From positions 84,004-148,003 of the forward strand of contig JANWZA010000059.1 of the NCBI GenBank assembly GCA_025054775.1: DNA of 64,000 nt, read 5' to 3'. Below are positions 48,481-57,995 of this stretch, in pieces; position 1 is the stretch's first letter; each line of letters starts with the position of its first letter. The position numbers and the translations under genes were made by a program. Source of the stretch: Microscillaceae bacterium. Lineage in GTDB: Bacteria; Bacteroidota; Bacteroidia; Cytophagales; Microscillaceae. Under the pieces are notes generated by a model. It saw only the letters and a list, made by a program, of their open reading frames with translations, did no database searches and was not told the DNA's origin.

Positions 48481-49005
48481 ATGTTCTTTCAAAAGATTAT
48501 GCAATATTTCAAAGCCTATTGGGCTATTCTTATTATCTTAGGCATTGCTTTTTCTACCTCTTGTGAAATTAATCCCCTGCAAAAAGGTAACCTCGCTCCT
48601 GATTTTAAGATGCCTGACTTGGAAAAAAATATTCGACAACTCTCTTCTTATAGAGGTAAAATTGTAATGCTTCACTTCTGGACAGACTGGTGCAATGCCT
48701 GCCGTAAAGAGTTCCCTTTGATACAAGATTTATACGTTAAAATAAAGCAAAAAAAACCTAATTTTGAGCTATTAGCTATAAATGTAGGGCAAGATGAAAG
48801 AGTATCCAAACAATTCCAAACAGATTTTGAGATTACTTTTCCTATGCTCATTGATAAGCGGGCTATAAGCAAAGAATTATATCAAGTTAAAGCATTTCCC
48901 ACCAATTATTTCATTAATGCTGAAGGACGTATCATTCGCAAAATCGTAGGTTGGGTAACACAAAAGCAAGTAGAGGTCATTGTTGAACAAAATAGCAAGG
49001 AATAA
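48481..49005 (+). CDS. TlpA/ResA-like thioredoxin-fold lipoprotein
   Basis: 174 residues. A signal with lipobox (GIAFSTSC, cysteine 28) is followed by APDFKMPDLEKN, the redox motif W-C71-N-A-C74 in FWTDWCNACRKEF, and the cis-proline loop KAFPTNYFINAEGRI. It is a periplasm-facing disulfide reductase or thiol protein; the partner, for example cytochrome c maturation or stress repair, is not shown by the neighbours. Confidence 0.87.
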   Translation: MFFQKIMQYFKAYWAILIILGIAFSTSCEINPLQKGNLAPDFKMPDLEKNIRQLSSYRGKIVMLHFWTDWCNACRKEFPLIQDLYVKIKQKKPNFELLAINVGQDERVSKQFQTDFEITFPMLIDKRAISKELYQVKAFPTNYFINAEGRIIRKIVGWVTQKQVEVIVEQNSKE

Positions 49006-49165
49006 ACCTCGTGAAGTTTTTATATTTTTGAGCTTAAAAAAATAAAACAATCATGGAAATCTGTAAACATAAAAAAAATAACGAAAAAACACGTGAACAA
49101 AAGATTAGACACCCAAGAAATTGAAAATTACTAAGAAAATAACCTCATATTTCAAGATTAATATT

Positions 49166-49195
49166 TTTGTGTCATTAACATTTGTGTCATTAACA
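49166..49195. repeat. 15-bp perfect tandem repeat, two copies
   Basis: TTTGTGTCATTAACA twice without spacer, in the gap upstream of the TPR gene at 49294. Confidence 0.8.
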
Positions 49196-49293
49196 AACGG
49201 GCAACTACCTGTCATTTAGATAGGTAATAAATTGTAGAGTTTAGTACTCATTAACCAAGTATTATCTTATCTGCCACTTCTCTGTTATGGTAC

Positions 49294-50265
49294 ATGTCTG
49301 AACGTGAAAATTTGAAGGCTTTTATCCAAAAGTTGTTAGAATTACAACAAAAAGAAAAACCTCTTTCCTTAGAGGAGATGAAAGCCATTGCCCACAGCAT
49401 AGGGTTGAGCGAGGCAGACTGGCAAAACGTAATGCAAGCTTTTGAAGGTTATTTACTCAGAGCAAAAGGGTATTTGAAATATGGTAATTGGCAAGACGCT
49501 ATAGAGGAGTTAGAGCAAGCCCTTGCCTTAAATCCTTCTCATAAGGAAGTATTGACTTGCCTTGTGCAAGCCTATTACCAAAAATGGATAGCCAGCCGTA
49601 GCCCCAAAGACAAAGAAAAAGCCTTACAATATGCTGAAAGGTGCATTCAAATACATCCAACTTTTACTCCTGCTTACAAGATTAGAAGCGAACTCAAAGG
49701 CTTGAGCCGAAAAAATTCCGCAAACAGTCTTCTTCTTAAAAAGACTCTTTGGATATTTTTGTTAATCCTTACATTTGCCACAGCAGGAGTGGTTTCGGTA
49801 ATTGTTACTGCTGAACAAAAAAGAAGAGCAATCCCAAAATTTATTCAAACCATTCCTCCCCTCACACACCACCCTACTCCGCCTGAACTAACTACCAACC
49901 CTATTTTTCTTGATGAAGAGAACTACAAAGAATTAGAATGGGAAGACTCTCAACCTGAAGGCATAAAAGTAGCCGCAATGCAACGCAAACTACATGTAAT
50001 TAACCGATTAGGCATTAGAACCAGTTACCAACTTACAATTAGCTTCAAAAACATAGGACAAAAAACAATTTCACAACTACGCGTTTTATTCATTTGGTAT
50101 GATGAAAACGGCGAGGAGATTAGCCGAAAAAGCAGTACAATTATTAAAGGAAAAGAATTTGATAAATTAGAACCTAACCAAACTTACGAACTGACAATAA
50201 AAAAGAATTTTTGGGGAATAAGTGGTAATGTTCGGTGTGCAATAAAAGTGCTAAAAGCAAAATAA
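49294..50265 (+). CDS. TPR protein with one membrane helix
   Basis: 323 residues. The cytoplasmic part has about two to three TPR-like repeats (about 50-130; YLKYGNWQDAIEELEQALAL, KALQYAERCIQIHPTFTPAY). A membrane helix lies at about 150-170 (TLWIFLLILTFATAGVVSVI). The C-terminal 110 residues form a strand-rich domain (LTISFKNIGQKTISQLRVLF) like small extracytoplasmic immunoglobulin-type folds. Function unknown. Confidence 0.72.
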   Translation: MSERENLKAFIQKLLELQQKEKPLSLEEMKAIAHSIGLSEADWQNVMQAFEGYLLRAKGYLKYGNWQDAIEELEQALALNPSHKEVLTCLVQAYYQKWIASRSPKDKEKALQYAERCIQIHPTFTPAYKIRSELKGLSRKNSANSLLLKKTLWIFLLILTFATAGVVSVIVTAEQKRRAIPKFIQTIPPLTHHPTPPELTTNPIFLDEENYKELEWEDSQPEGIKVAAMQRKLHVINRLGIRTSYQLTISFKNIGQKTISQLRVLFIWYDENGEEISRKSSTIIKGKEFDKLEPNQTYELTIKKNFWGISGNVRCAIKVLKAK

Positions 50266-50297
50266 TCTCGTCAGTTAAGAAAGCAAATAAAATTTTG

Positions 50298-50942
50298 CTA
50301 TTTCCTTCCAAAATCTGCAGGAATTTCGCCCCAAAGGTCAGTTCGCCAATACAGTATAGGATTAGCGTAGGTGTGAGTATTAAGCCATTGTTCTGCTCTC
50401 TTCAATAGCTCAAATAAAGATTTATTTCGCTCATTTTCAGTAAGTTGAGTTTTTGCTTTCTTTTCTCTTATCCAACTCAAAGCTGTAAGCGAATCGGTAT
50501 AAATTGGCATGTCAAATTGGGCATTTTTTTGCAAAAATGCTAAAGCGTGAACAATAGCCAAAAATTCACCTATATTATTCGTTCCCTCTTCAAAAACACC
50601 TTGCCGAAAAATCTCTTTACCCGTGTCGGTATATACGCCACGGTATTCCAACTTGCCAGGGTTACCCACACAAGCTGCATCTACCGAAATACTTTGCCAT
50701 AAAGGAGGAGTGGCATGATGTTGTAACCGCTGAAAAGGAGAGCATTCATCCTGTCTCCGAGTTTGATCAAATATATATTCACAACCCAAACGAAAAGCAT
50801 CTTGAGCCTCAGCCAAGCTATCAAATGACTTGTATTTAGCCCCTGAATAACCCTCTACCTGACGTTTGCACTCATTCCAATTGTCAAAAATACCTACTTG
50901 ATAACCCTTCCAAACTACGTAATATTTCTTTTTCTTGTCCAT
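50298..50942 (-). CDS. Ribonuclease H with N-terminal viroplasmin domain
   Basis: 214 residues. The first 45 residues are the caulimovirus viroplasmin (hybrid-binding) fold: KKYYVVWKGYQVGIFDNWNE and VEGYSGAKYKSFDSLAEA. The RNase H domain follows with acidic residues in SVDAACVGNP, NNIGEFLAIVHAL, PIYTDSLTALSW and a final aspartate near the C-terminus (EIPADFGR). It removes RNA from RNA-DNA hybrids. The first site reads DAACVGN rather than DGSC, a variant seen in this subfamily. Confidence 0.9.
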   Translation of the reverse strand: MDKKKKYYVVWKGYQVGIFDNWNECKRQVEGYSGAKYKSFDSLAEAQDAFRLGCEYIFDQTRRQDECSPFQRLQHHATPPLWQSISVDAACVGNPGKLEYRGVYTDTGKEIFRQGVFEEGTNNIGEFLAIVHALAFLQKNAQFDMPIYTDSLTALSWIREKKAKTQLTENERNKSLFELLKRAEQWLNTHTYANPILYWRTDLWGEIPADFGRK

Positions 50943-51600
50943 AACTAAAGATAAAAATTTGTTTCATATGTTTCATAGACGAAAAGTAGAATGGCTTATT
51001 TTTCTAAAAATTTAAAATCAGCTTTTACAGCAGACAAGATATATCTTTTTTACTTTCAGGTAGTATAAATGAAATCGGTTTCTAACTTTACAAATCTATT
51101 AGCCTAATATTTGGGGTATTCCAAAAGTGGGATTTTTTTGCAAGATTATCTAATTCTTTGGCATCGTTAAATATAGATAAATCATTCTTAACTTTACAAA
51201 ATTTTGTTGATTTGCATTTTGGACATCGTTCCGATAGCTTCAGGGTTTTAGTAATTTTTTTGCAAAAATAATAAATCAATAAATCTATATAAAATTAACG
51301 ATACCAATTCTTTAAATGTTACTTTTGTCCTAATTCACTTTAGGCTAACCTTATTAAACACAAACCTGCCCCTATACTTTAACCGAAACCGAATAGTTAG
51401 GTATTTCTACTTTTTTTGCTAAAAATATCTTAAAGCAAACAATTGGCTCATTTTTGGCATAAAGTTTTATGCACAAGTAATAGTGGTTAGACCCTAATTT
51501 TCTTTTTATGCAATTTCACGTAAAAAACTCCTAAAATTGCTTAAAAAAAAGCAAATACATTAAGTAAACTTTCCACCTTACTCAAACTTACTTAAAAACT
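50943..51600. other. Long gap with at most one doubtful small gene
   Basis: AT-rich sequence between RNase H and the LRR gene. It contains a possible 63-codon frame on the minus strand (51088-51279), a TACTTTTG -7-like box at 51320-51327 pointing right, and a short stem TTGCTT/AAGCAA at 51537-51554. No RNA gene was recognised. Confidence 0.6.
51088..51279 (-). CDS. Possible small CxxC protein, unknown function
   Basis: A 63-codon frame with CPKCKSTKFC near residues 19-28, like one knuckle of a zinc ribbon, followed by polar sequence ending NIRLIDL. No second CxxC pair is present. It is short and lies in an otherwise empty gap; it may be a remnant or not expressed. Confidence 0.3.
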   Translation of the reverse strand: MIYYFCKKITKTLKLSERCPKCKSTKFCKVKNDLSIFNDAKELDNLAKKSHFWNTPNIRLIDL

Positions 51601-52443
51601 ATGCCTACATACAAAGAACAAAGACGTAAAAAACTTAACATGATTTTTTTCTTTTTGATTGCCATTCCAATTGTTATTTTCTTATATAATCCTGAAATGT
51701 TTGATTTTCTTTCAGAAAAAGCCCAAACAGGTATCCAAAAGATAAAAAACCAAATACCCAAAAATTTGAGAGAAGAAGGAGAACTACTTTCTGAGGATGA
51801 GTTAGCTAAAAAATTTACTTATACCTCTGTAGAGAGTGCTTTGCAAGCCTTCAAGCCGCGCAAATTGAGTCTAACTGCTAAAAATTTGGAATATGTACCC
51901 ACTAATTTGCAAAAACTCAAATACTTACAAGTATTAAATTTAGATAAAAATCAACTTAAAGAGTTAGTATTGCCTGCTGATAGTTTAAGGTACTTGCAAT
52001 ACTTAAGTATTAGCCTCAATAGAATCAAGAAATTGCCTGTGGAAATTGGTAAATTAGAAAATCTTGTTCGCCTTGATGCTACTGCCAATTTACTCAATAG
52101 TCTCCCTTTGGAAATTGTAAACTTGAAAAAACTACGTACCTTAAATCTCCGTTACAACCAATTCGAGCAAATTCCCACACATCTCTGCGATTTGGAAGAA
52201 CTAGACTCACTTATGTTAGGCTTTAATCAAATTGCACGCTTGCCAAGAGCTATGGTGAATCTCCGAAAATTAGAATATCTGGATTTAGAATATAATCGCG
52301 ACCTTGACATAGTGCATTTCATTGATGATTTTAAGCATTTTCAAAACCTAAAAACCTTACGCCTCACAGGAATTAAAATTTCAGAGGCAGATAAGAAAAG
52401 AATCAGAGAGGTAGTTTCAGAAAAAACACAAGTAATTTTCTAG
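51601..52443 (+). CDS. Leucine-rich repeat protein with membrane anchor
   Basis: 280 residues. An N-terminal membrane helix (about 14-30, MIFFFLIAIPIVIFLY) precedes a linker and about seven LRR units from residue 85, each of 23 residues, for example LQVLNLDKNQLKELVLPADS, LRTLNLRYNQFEQIPTHLCD and LEYLDLEYNRDLD. LRRs mediate protein contact; partner unknown. The HAD gene begins 46 bases downstream, probably in the same unit. Confidence 0.82.
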   Translation: MPTYKEQRRKKLNMIFFFLIAIPIVIFLYNPEMFDFLSEKAQTGIQKIKNQIPKNLREEGELLSEDELAKKFTYTSVESALQAFKPRKLSLTAKNLEYVPTNLQKLKYLQVLNLDKNQLKELVLPADSLRYLQYLSISLNRIKKLPVEIGKLENLVRLDATANLLNSLPLEIVNLKKLRTLNLRYNQFEQIPTHLCDLEELDSLMLGFNQIARLPRAMVNLRKLEYLDLEYNRDLDIVHFIDDFKHFQNLKTLRLTGIKISEADKKRIREVVSEKTQVIF

Positions 52444-52489
52444 TTCTGTTTTGTGGTAGAATTTTTTGCACAAATATCTGAAAAAATTT

Positions 52490-53128
52490 ATGCAACAAGC
52501 TCAAGCTCTAATCTTTGATTTAGGGAATGTATTGATTGATACCGATTTTAACCTCACGATCAAAGCTTTTGAAGCCTTAAATCCGCAAAAAAGTGCTTGG
52601 TTAAAAGAGAATATTTACCACGCATCGCTTTTTTTAGATTACGAAAAAGGGTTGATTGATGACAAAACTTTCAGGAATGGCTTGCAAAATATTTTAGAAA
52701 TTGCAGTACCTGACGAACAGTTAGACTATGCTTGGAACGCCCTTTTGCTCAATTTCTCACCTGAAAGAATTGAAATTTTACAAGCACTCCGACCAAGATA
52801 TAAACTTTTTCTTTTGAGCAACACAAATGCTATTCACATCAAAAAAGTAAATGAAATTTTAGCCCAAAATTTTCAAATTGAAAAGTTAGATTTTCTTTTT
52901 GATAAAGTGTATTACTCCTTTGAAATGCATAAACGCAAGCCTGAACCCGCTATTTTTGAGCAAATTCTCCAAGAGCAAAATCTCTCCCCTAACAAAGTTG
53001 TCTTCTTTGACGATTCGCTTGATAATGTACGCGCCGCTGAATGCATAGGCATAGAAAGTGTGCAAATAATCCCTTCACAAAAAGAATTGAAGCATATATT
53101 TGCACCCTTAAACTCGTTTTACTTGTGA
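52490..53128 (+). CDS. HAD superfamily hydrolase
   Basis: 212 residues from the ATG at 52490 (MQQAQALIFDLGNVLIDTDF). Motif I has nucleophile D10 in FDLGNV; motif II LLSNTN; motif III lysine in HKRKPEPAIF; motif IV VFFDDSLDNV. The second aspartate of DxD is Gly, as in the YihX-like and epoxide-hydrolase-related group, so phosphatase activity on a small metabolite is probable but not certain. Confidence 0.88.
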   Translation: MQQAQALIFDLGNVLIDTDFNLTIKAFEALNPQKSAWLKENIYHASLFLDYEKGLIDDKTFRNGLQNILEIAVPDEQLDYAWNALLLNFSPERIEILQALRPRYKLFLLSNTNAIHIKKVNEILAQNFQIEKLDFLFDKVYYSFEMHKRKPEPAIFEQILQEQNLSPNKVVFFDDSLDNVRAAECIGIESVQIIPSQKELKHIFAPLNSFYL

Positions 53129-53142
53129 GAATGGCTAAACAA

Positions 53143-53976
53143 TTATTTTTTGAAGTTGAACTTATGTCGTAGGTTTTTGTAATTTGTAATTTCTACCACT
53201 ACTTTGCCGATAAACATATCGGCTTCTACACGTACGGGTATTTTGTTCTTATCATCAGAAACCCAGAAACGTACCGAACTCTCCCCACTAAACATCTGAT
53301 TTTCAGGCATAATAGGTACTAAACGGTGGGCATGCATCTTGCCAAAGCGCGTTGTTACTTCTTCTTTACCTTTGTAACGAATCTTGAGGTAATAAATCTG
53401 GTCTTCTAACACACCTGGGATAGTAATTACTTCTCCAGGTTTCATTTTATTAAAATCATACATTCGCAAGTAATAGTAACCACTTACAATATCTTGCACA
53501 TTAGCAACGGTATTAAATTTTTTCACTCCTTTTCTACGTTCCTTGGTAGGAGGATCATTTGCTCCCCACTCTTCAAAATCCATTTGGGCTGTATTATTTA
53601 ATGGATAGAAATCTGTAATTTCAGTTCTACGGTAATTGTTTTCTTCTAATTGTCTATAAAACCTATGCGGAACAAAAGCCGCTGTATCAATATAGGTGCG
53701 CCATATATCTTGTACTCTATAAAGCGAGAAAGCACCTATGGTTCTCCCAAGAATATCTACCTTATAGCATACTCGCCCATTGATAACATAAGTTTTTGGG
53801 CTAACCTCTACGTTAGCTATGCCTGCATTCAAAAAACCATAATGTACCAAGTATTCAATTTGTTCACCTTTTTGAAAAACATCATTCTTAATGTAACGAT
53901 AGCCTTCTTTATGAAAAAAACTACAAAAAAACAATACCGCAAAAGCGGAAATGCTATATGATTTGAAATGCACCAT
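53143..53976 (-). CDS. DUF3108 domain protein, exported
   Basis: 277 residues from the ATG at 53974-53976. A hydrophobic N-terminus (MVHFKSYSISAFAVLFFCSF) acts as signal or anchor. The DUF3108 body shows GEQIEYLVHYGFLNAGIANV, VCYKVDILGRTIGAFSLYRV, IVSGYYYLRMYDFNKMKPGE and a C-terminal VWVSDD-like strand (RFWVSDDKNKIPVRVEA). The family is periplasmic and of unknown function, possibly lipid- or envelope-related given its beta-clam fold. Confidence 0.85.
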   Translation of the reverse strand: MVHFKSYSISAFAVLFFCSFFHKEGYRYIKNDVFQKGEQIEYLVHYGFLNAGIANVEVSPKTYVINGRVCYKVDILGRTIGAFSLYRVQDIWRTYIDTAAFVPHRFYRQLEENNYRRTEITDFYPLNNTAQMDFEEWGANDPPTKERRKGVKKFNTVANVQDIVSGYYYLRMYDFNKMKPGEVITIPGVLEDQIYYLKIRYKGKEEVTTRFGKMHAHRLVPIMPENQMFSGESSVRFWVSDDKNKIPVRVEADMFIGKVVVEITNYKNLRHKFNFKK

Positions 53977-54081
53977 AATTTGAATAAATAAGATAATCTT
54001 GAATAAACCCTTGCCTAATAACGCAAAACTTGACAAACAAGTTGCTTAAAAGGAAGTACAACCATAGTAAAATTCAAAATT

Positions 54082-54115
54082 TTGATTAACTTTTGTCATA
54101 AAATTGTTACCTTTG
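54082..54115 (+). promoter_or_regulatory. uppS promoter
   Basis: TTG (54082-54084), 23 bases, TACCTTTG (54108-54115), 30 bases before the ATG. Confidence 0.5.
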
Positions 54116-54145
54116 CATTTGAATCATTTTTTTTGAATAAAGCAA

Positions 54146-54895
54146 ATGAAAGAGCAGTTAGATATGAATAAACTGCCCCAACATATTGCAATCATTATGG
54201 ACGGAAATGGCAGATGGGCAAAGAAAAAAGGGGCTGTGCGAGTGTTTGGACACCAAAACGCTATCAGGGCTGTAAGAGAAACCACAGAAACTTGTGCCGA
54301 GTTGGGTATTAAGTTTCTAACGCTGTATGCTTTCTCTACCGAGAACTGGGCAAGACCAAAAGACGAGGTAGATGCTTTAATGACCTTGCTAGTAAACACA
54401 ATTAGAAAAGAAACGAGTACTCTCATTGAAAATAATGTACGGCTGCAAGCCATCGGTAATTTGATGCTCTTGCCCAAAAAATGCCAAACAGAGCTTTTCG
54501 AAGCCATTGAAGTTACTAAGAACAATACAGGACTTACCCTTGTGTTAGCATTAAGTTACAGTAGTAGATGGGAAATAGTAGAAGCCGTGAGAAAAATTGC
54601 CCAAGAGGTAGCTAATCAAAAGCTACAACCTGAAGCGATAGATGCCACGCTCTTTGAGCAATTCCTCTGCACCAAACATATCCCTGACCCCGAACTACTC
54701 ATACGCACTAGCGGCGAAATGCGAATCAGTAATTTTCTTTTATGGCAAATTGCTTACTCAGAAATATTCATTACACCTATCCTATGGCCTGACTTTAGAA
54801 AAGAACATTTGTACGAAGCAATTATCGCTTACCAACAAAGAGAACGAAGATTTGGAAAAACAAGTGAGCAGTTGCTAAATTCGGTAGTAAGTTAA
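54146..54895 (+). CDS. uppS: Undecaprenyl diphosphate synthase (isoprenyl transferase)
   Basis: 249 residues. Cis-prenyltransferase signatures: HIAIIMDGNGRWAKKKG with catalytic D19, FGHQNAIRAVRE, LYAFSTENWARPK, and RTSGEMRISNFLLWQIAYSE near residue 190 (RTGGE is more usual). It condenses isopentenyl diphosphate units to make the lipid carrier for peptidoglycan and surface glycans. A second start (MNKLP) lies 6 codons in. Confidence 0.95.
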   Translation: MKEQLDMNKLPQHIAIIMDGNGRWAKKKGAVRVFGHQNAIRAVRETTETCAELGIKFLTLYAFSTENWARPKDEVDALMTLLVNTIRKETSTLIENNVRLQAIGNLMLLPKKCQTELFEAIEVTKNNTGLTLVLALSYSSRWEIVEAVRKIAQEVANQKLQPEAIDATLFEQFLCTKHIPDPELLIRTSGEMRISNFLLWQIAYSEIFITPILWPDFRKEHLYEAIIAYQQRERRFGKTSEQLLNSVVS

Positions 54896-55218
54896 AATAA
54901 ATCGCCATTTTTGCGTTTCCTTTAAGAGTGGCTAAGACTGCTCTTTTGCGGACAAGAAGAATAATCTAACCTCTGAAAAATACAAAAGGCAGAGCCAAAG
55001 ACTTACGACTCTGCCTCATGCATCAAGCCAGTGAAAAAGCCGAAAGAATGCTTATAGCATAAGAGGCAAAAAACGTAATTAGCAAAGCCATGATAAAAAA
55101 TAACGAACCTCATGAAAAAGTTATGCCTCATAAAGGCTTAACCTTAAAGCGAATAAATGAATTACAAAACAAAAAAAATAAAATTACCTTACATTTATAC
55201 CATTTAGCTCAAAAATAT
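54896..55218. other. Gap between uppS and bamA with two hairpins
   Basis: Holds AAGAGTGG/CTGCTCTT (54924-54945, with G-U pairs, followed by TT; possible uppS terminator) and AGGCAGAG/CTCTGCCT (54987-55016, 8 bp perfect). An in-frame ATG at 55090 would lengthen BamA by 43 hydrophilic residues before its signal peptide and is not favoured. Confidence 0.5.
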
Positions 55219-57849
55219 ATGAAACTTATAAGCCGCCTTTTAATTGCTTTGAGCATAGCTCTGTTGTTTCTATTAACTACGAGTGCATATTGCCAGCCCT
55301 CACGCTTTTCTTTGCCCAAACGTAGCACTCCCCCTTCTAATCCTTACACCCCTTATGTTAGCTCTCCAGTTTTAGAAGATATGTTAGACTATGCTGCTCC
55401 CAAAGAATATGAAATTGGTGGTATCCAAGTAACTGGGGTGCGTTTCTTGGATGCTAATGCACTCATTTCACTTTCAGGATTAAAAGTAGGTGATAAAATA
55501 AAAATCCCTGGAGAGCAAGTTCCAAATGCTATTCGTAAGCTGCATAAGCAAGGAATTTTAGGTGATATTCAAATCTATGCAGACAGATTCGAAGGGCAAA
55601 AAGTATTCTTAACCTTACATCTTAAAGAACGCCCACGATTAAGCCGTTTCGCCTTCAAAGGAATTCGTAAAGGAGAGCAAAATACTCTAACCGAGAAAAT
55701 CGCTCTCATCAAAGGAAAAACCGTTACCGATGTTATGCTTAAAAATACAGAAATGAGCATTAAAAAATATTACATTGAAAAAGGCTTTTTGAATGCCAAA
55801 GTTAATATTACGCAAGTAGGAGATACGCTCTTGTCTAATAGTGTAATGCTCAAAATCAATATAGATAAGCAAGAACGTGTAAAGATTAAAGATATTGAAA
55901 TAGAAGGGGTTACGGCTTTCAAATTGAAAAAAGTTAAGCGAAAATTAAAAAATACCAAAGAAAAACGTCCTTGGAAAATTTTCACTACCTCTAAGTTTAT
56001 CGCAAGTAAGTTTGAAGAAGATAAGGAAAATTTGATAAAATTCTACAATAAACGTGGTTACCGCGATGCACGCATTCTATGGGATACGATGTATAGAGTA
56101 AGCCCTAATCGTGTAAGTGTTAAACTCAAGATAGAAGAGGGAAGACAATACTATTTCCGAAATATCACTTTTTCAGGTAATTATCTCTATGATAGTCAGA
56201 CACTTAGTAAATTACTTAACATTAAAAAAGGAGATGTATATGACTTAGAAACTTTGGAAAAACGTCTCTCATTTAGCCAAACCGAGTTAGATATCAGTTC
56301 ACTTTACATGGATGACGGATATTTGTTTTTCAGAGTTGAACCCGTAGAGGTTGCTGTAGTAGGAGACTCAGTAGACGTGGAAATTCAAATTTTTGAAGGA
56401 CCCCAAGCTAATATCAAAAATATTTTTGTTAATGGAAATACTAAAACTAATGATAAAGTAATAAGGCGCGAAATCCGAACTATTCCTGGACAAAAATTTA
56501 GCCGCTCTGACATCATTCGTACTCAACGCGAACTCGCTCAACTCGGTTATTTTGACCCAGAGCAAATTGGTATCAACCCTAAACCTAATTTAGAAGAGGG
56601 CACGGTAGATATTGAGTACAACCTTGTAGAAAAGCCCAGCGATCAAATAGAACTTTCAGGAGGGTGGGGCGGATTTATCGGTTTTGTAGGAACACTTGGT
56701 GTAGTATTTAATAACTTCTCTTTACAAAAAGCAGGTAAATTACGTAATTACAGACCTTTGCCCTCAGGAGATGGACAAAAACTTGCCCTACGATTTCAAG
56801 CTAATGGGATTCGTTTCCAAAACTATTCTTTCACTTTTTCAGAGCCTTGGCTTGGCGGGAGAAGCCGTAAAGTGCTTACTTTTGCTGTAAACCACTCCGT
56901 TATCAACGATTTTATGGGTTTTTCTAATACCAGAGTAGGAGGCTTACAAATGACTAATATCAACATGAGTATAGGGAGAAATTTGCCTTGGCCTGATGAC
57001 TTCTTCTCACTCAGCACTTCTATTGGTTATCAACGGTATAGGCTGCAAAACAGAACCCTATTATTATCTACTGCAGGGCTGACACAAGACAGCCCTTGGC
57101 TCAAATTACGAAATGGAATTTTCAACAGCTTCACTTTTAACATAAACCTCAGTCGCAATAGTATTGATAACCCTACTTACCCACGCAGAGGGGCTAATTT
57201 TGCTTTGAGTGTAAACCTGACACCGCCTTTTTCACTACTTTCAGGTAAGAAATATGTAGAAAACTTAATGCAAGAAACTGAACAAGGAATGTACGAACGC
57301 TTCCGCCGAGTAGAATACCACCGATGGATGGTGGATAATTCTTGGTTTACCACTATTACAGGAAAATTAGTACTGAATGCACGTACCCACTTCGGATTTG
57401 TAGGTGCTTACAATCGACAACTCGGCGTAGGACCTTTTGAAAGATTTTCTTTAGGAGGAGCAGGGTTGGCTTTCCAACAAAATTTCCTTTTATTAGGAAC
57501 AGAAATTATTGCTCTGCGTGGTTATCGTGATAATAGTATAGTTCCATTGAATGAACCTGGCGGCGTAGCATACAGCAAAATGGTCATGGAACTGCGTTAT
57601 CCGCTTTCACTTAATCCTGCGGCAACTATCTTCGTTCTCTCCTTTCTAGAAGGAGGAAACAATTGGGCTACTATACGCGAATTTAATCCCTTTAATCTAA
57701 AGCGTTCAGTAGGTATCGGAGCAAGAATATTTATGCCTGCCTTTGGTATGCTCGGCATAGATTGGGCTTATGGCTTTGATAGAATTACAGGCAGACCTGA
57801 CGCTTCTAAAGCACAATTCCACTTTACGATTGGGCAACAAATTAGATAA
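55219..57849 (+). CDS. bamA: Outer membrane assembly factor BamA
   Basis: 876 residues from the ATG at 55219, chosen because a signal peptide follows directly (MKLISRLLIALSIALLFLL, cleavage near AYCQ). Five POTRA domains span about 60-460 (YEIGGIQVTGVRFLD; VKIKDIEIEGV; YYFRNITFSGNYLYD; ANIKNIFVNGNTKTND), followed by the 16-strand barrel with SLGGAGLAFQQ and the conserved GLRGY-type loop ALRGYRDNS. It inserts beta-barrel proteins into the outer membrane. The uppS-bamA order is conserved in many bacteria. Confidence 0.94.
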   Translation: MKLISRLLIALSIALLFLLTTSAYCQPSRFSLPKRSTPPSNPYTPYVSSPVLEDMLDYAAPKEYEIGGIQVTGVRFLDANALISLSGLKVGDKIKIPGEQVPNAIRKLHKQGILGDIQIYADRFEGQKVFLTLHLKERPRLSRFAFKGIRKGEQNTLTEKIALIKGKTVTDVMLKNTEMSIKKYYIEKGFLNAKVNITQVGDTLLSNSVMLKINIDKQERVKIKDIEIEGVTAFKLKKVKRKLKNTKEKRPWKIFTTSKFIASKFEEDKENLIKFYNKRGYRDARILWDTMYRVSPNRVSVKLKIEEGRQYYFRNITFSGNYLYDSQTLSKLLNIKKGDVYDLETLEKRLSFSQTELDISSLYMDDGYLFFRVEPVEVAVVGDSVDVEIQIFEGPQANIKNIFVNGNTKTNDKVIRREIRTIPGQKFSRSDIIRTQRELAQLGYFDPEQIGINPKPNLEEGTVDIEYNLVEKPSDQIELSGGWGGFIGFVGTLGVVFNNFSLQKAGKLRNYRPLPSGDGQKLALRFQANGIRFQNYSFTFSEPWLGGRSRKVLTFAVNHSVINDFMGFSNTRVGGLQMTNINMSIGRNLPWPDDFFSLSTSIGYQRYRLQNRTLLLSTAGLTQDSPWLKLRNGIFNSFTFNINLSRNSIDNPTYPRRGANFALSVNLTPPFSLLSGKKYVENLMQETEQGMYERFRRVEYHRWMVDNSWFTTITGKLVLNARTHFGFVGAYNRQLGVGPFERFSLGGAGLAFQQNFLLLGTEIIALRGYRDNSIVPLNEPGGVAYSKMVMELRYPLSLNPAATIFVLSFLEGGNNWATIREFNPFNLKRSVGIGARIFMPAFGMLGIDWAYGFDRITGRPDASKAQFHFTIGQQIR

Positions 57850-57995
57850 TAGACAAATTTTTGCTAATATTTTTATTCTTTCACTGAAAAAAAGTAAAAA
57901 TAAAGCAAAGAAGGTTTTATTTCAAGAGTGATAAAAAAGTAGTAGGCTTTCCTTTTTGAATATGATTTTTTACAAAATGTTCTCTTTTGCGGAAG

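Noticed and set aside
55090..55218. Longer BamA start
   Set aside because: It would put 43 hydrophilic residues before a signal peptide.
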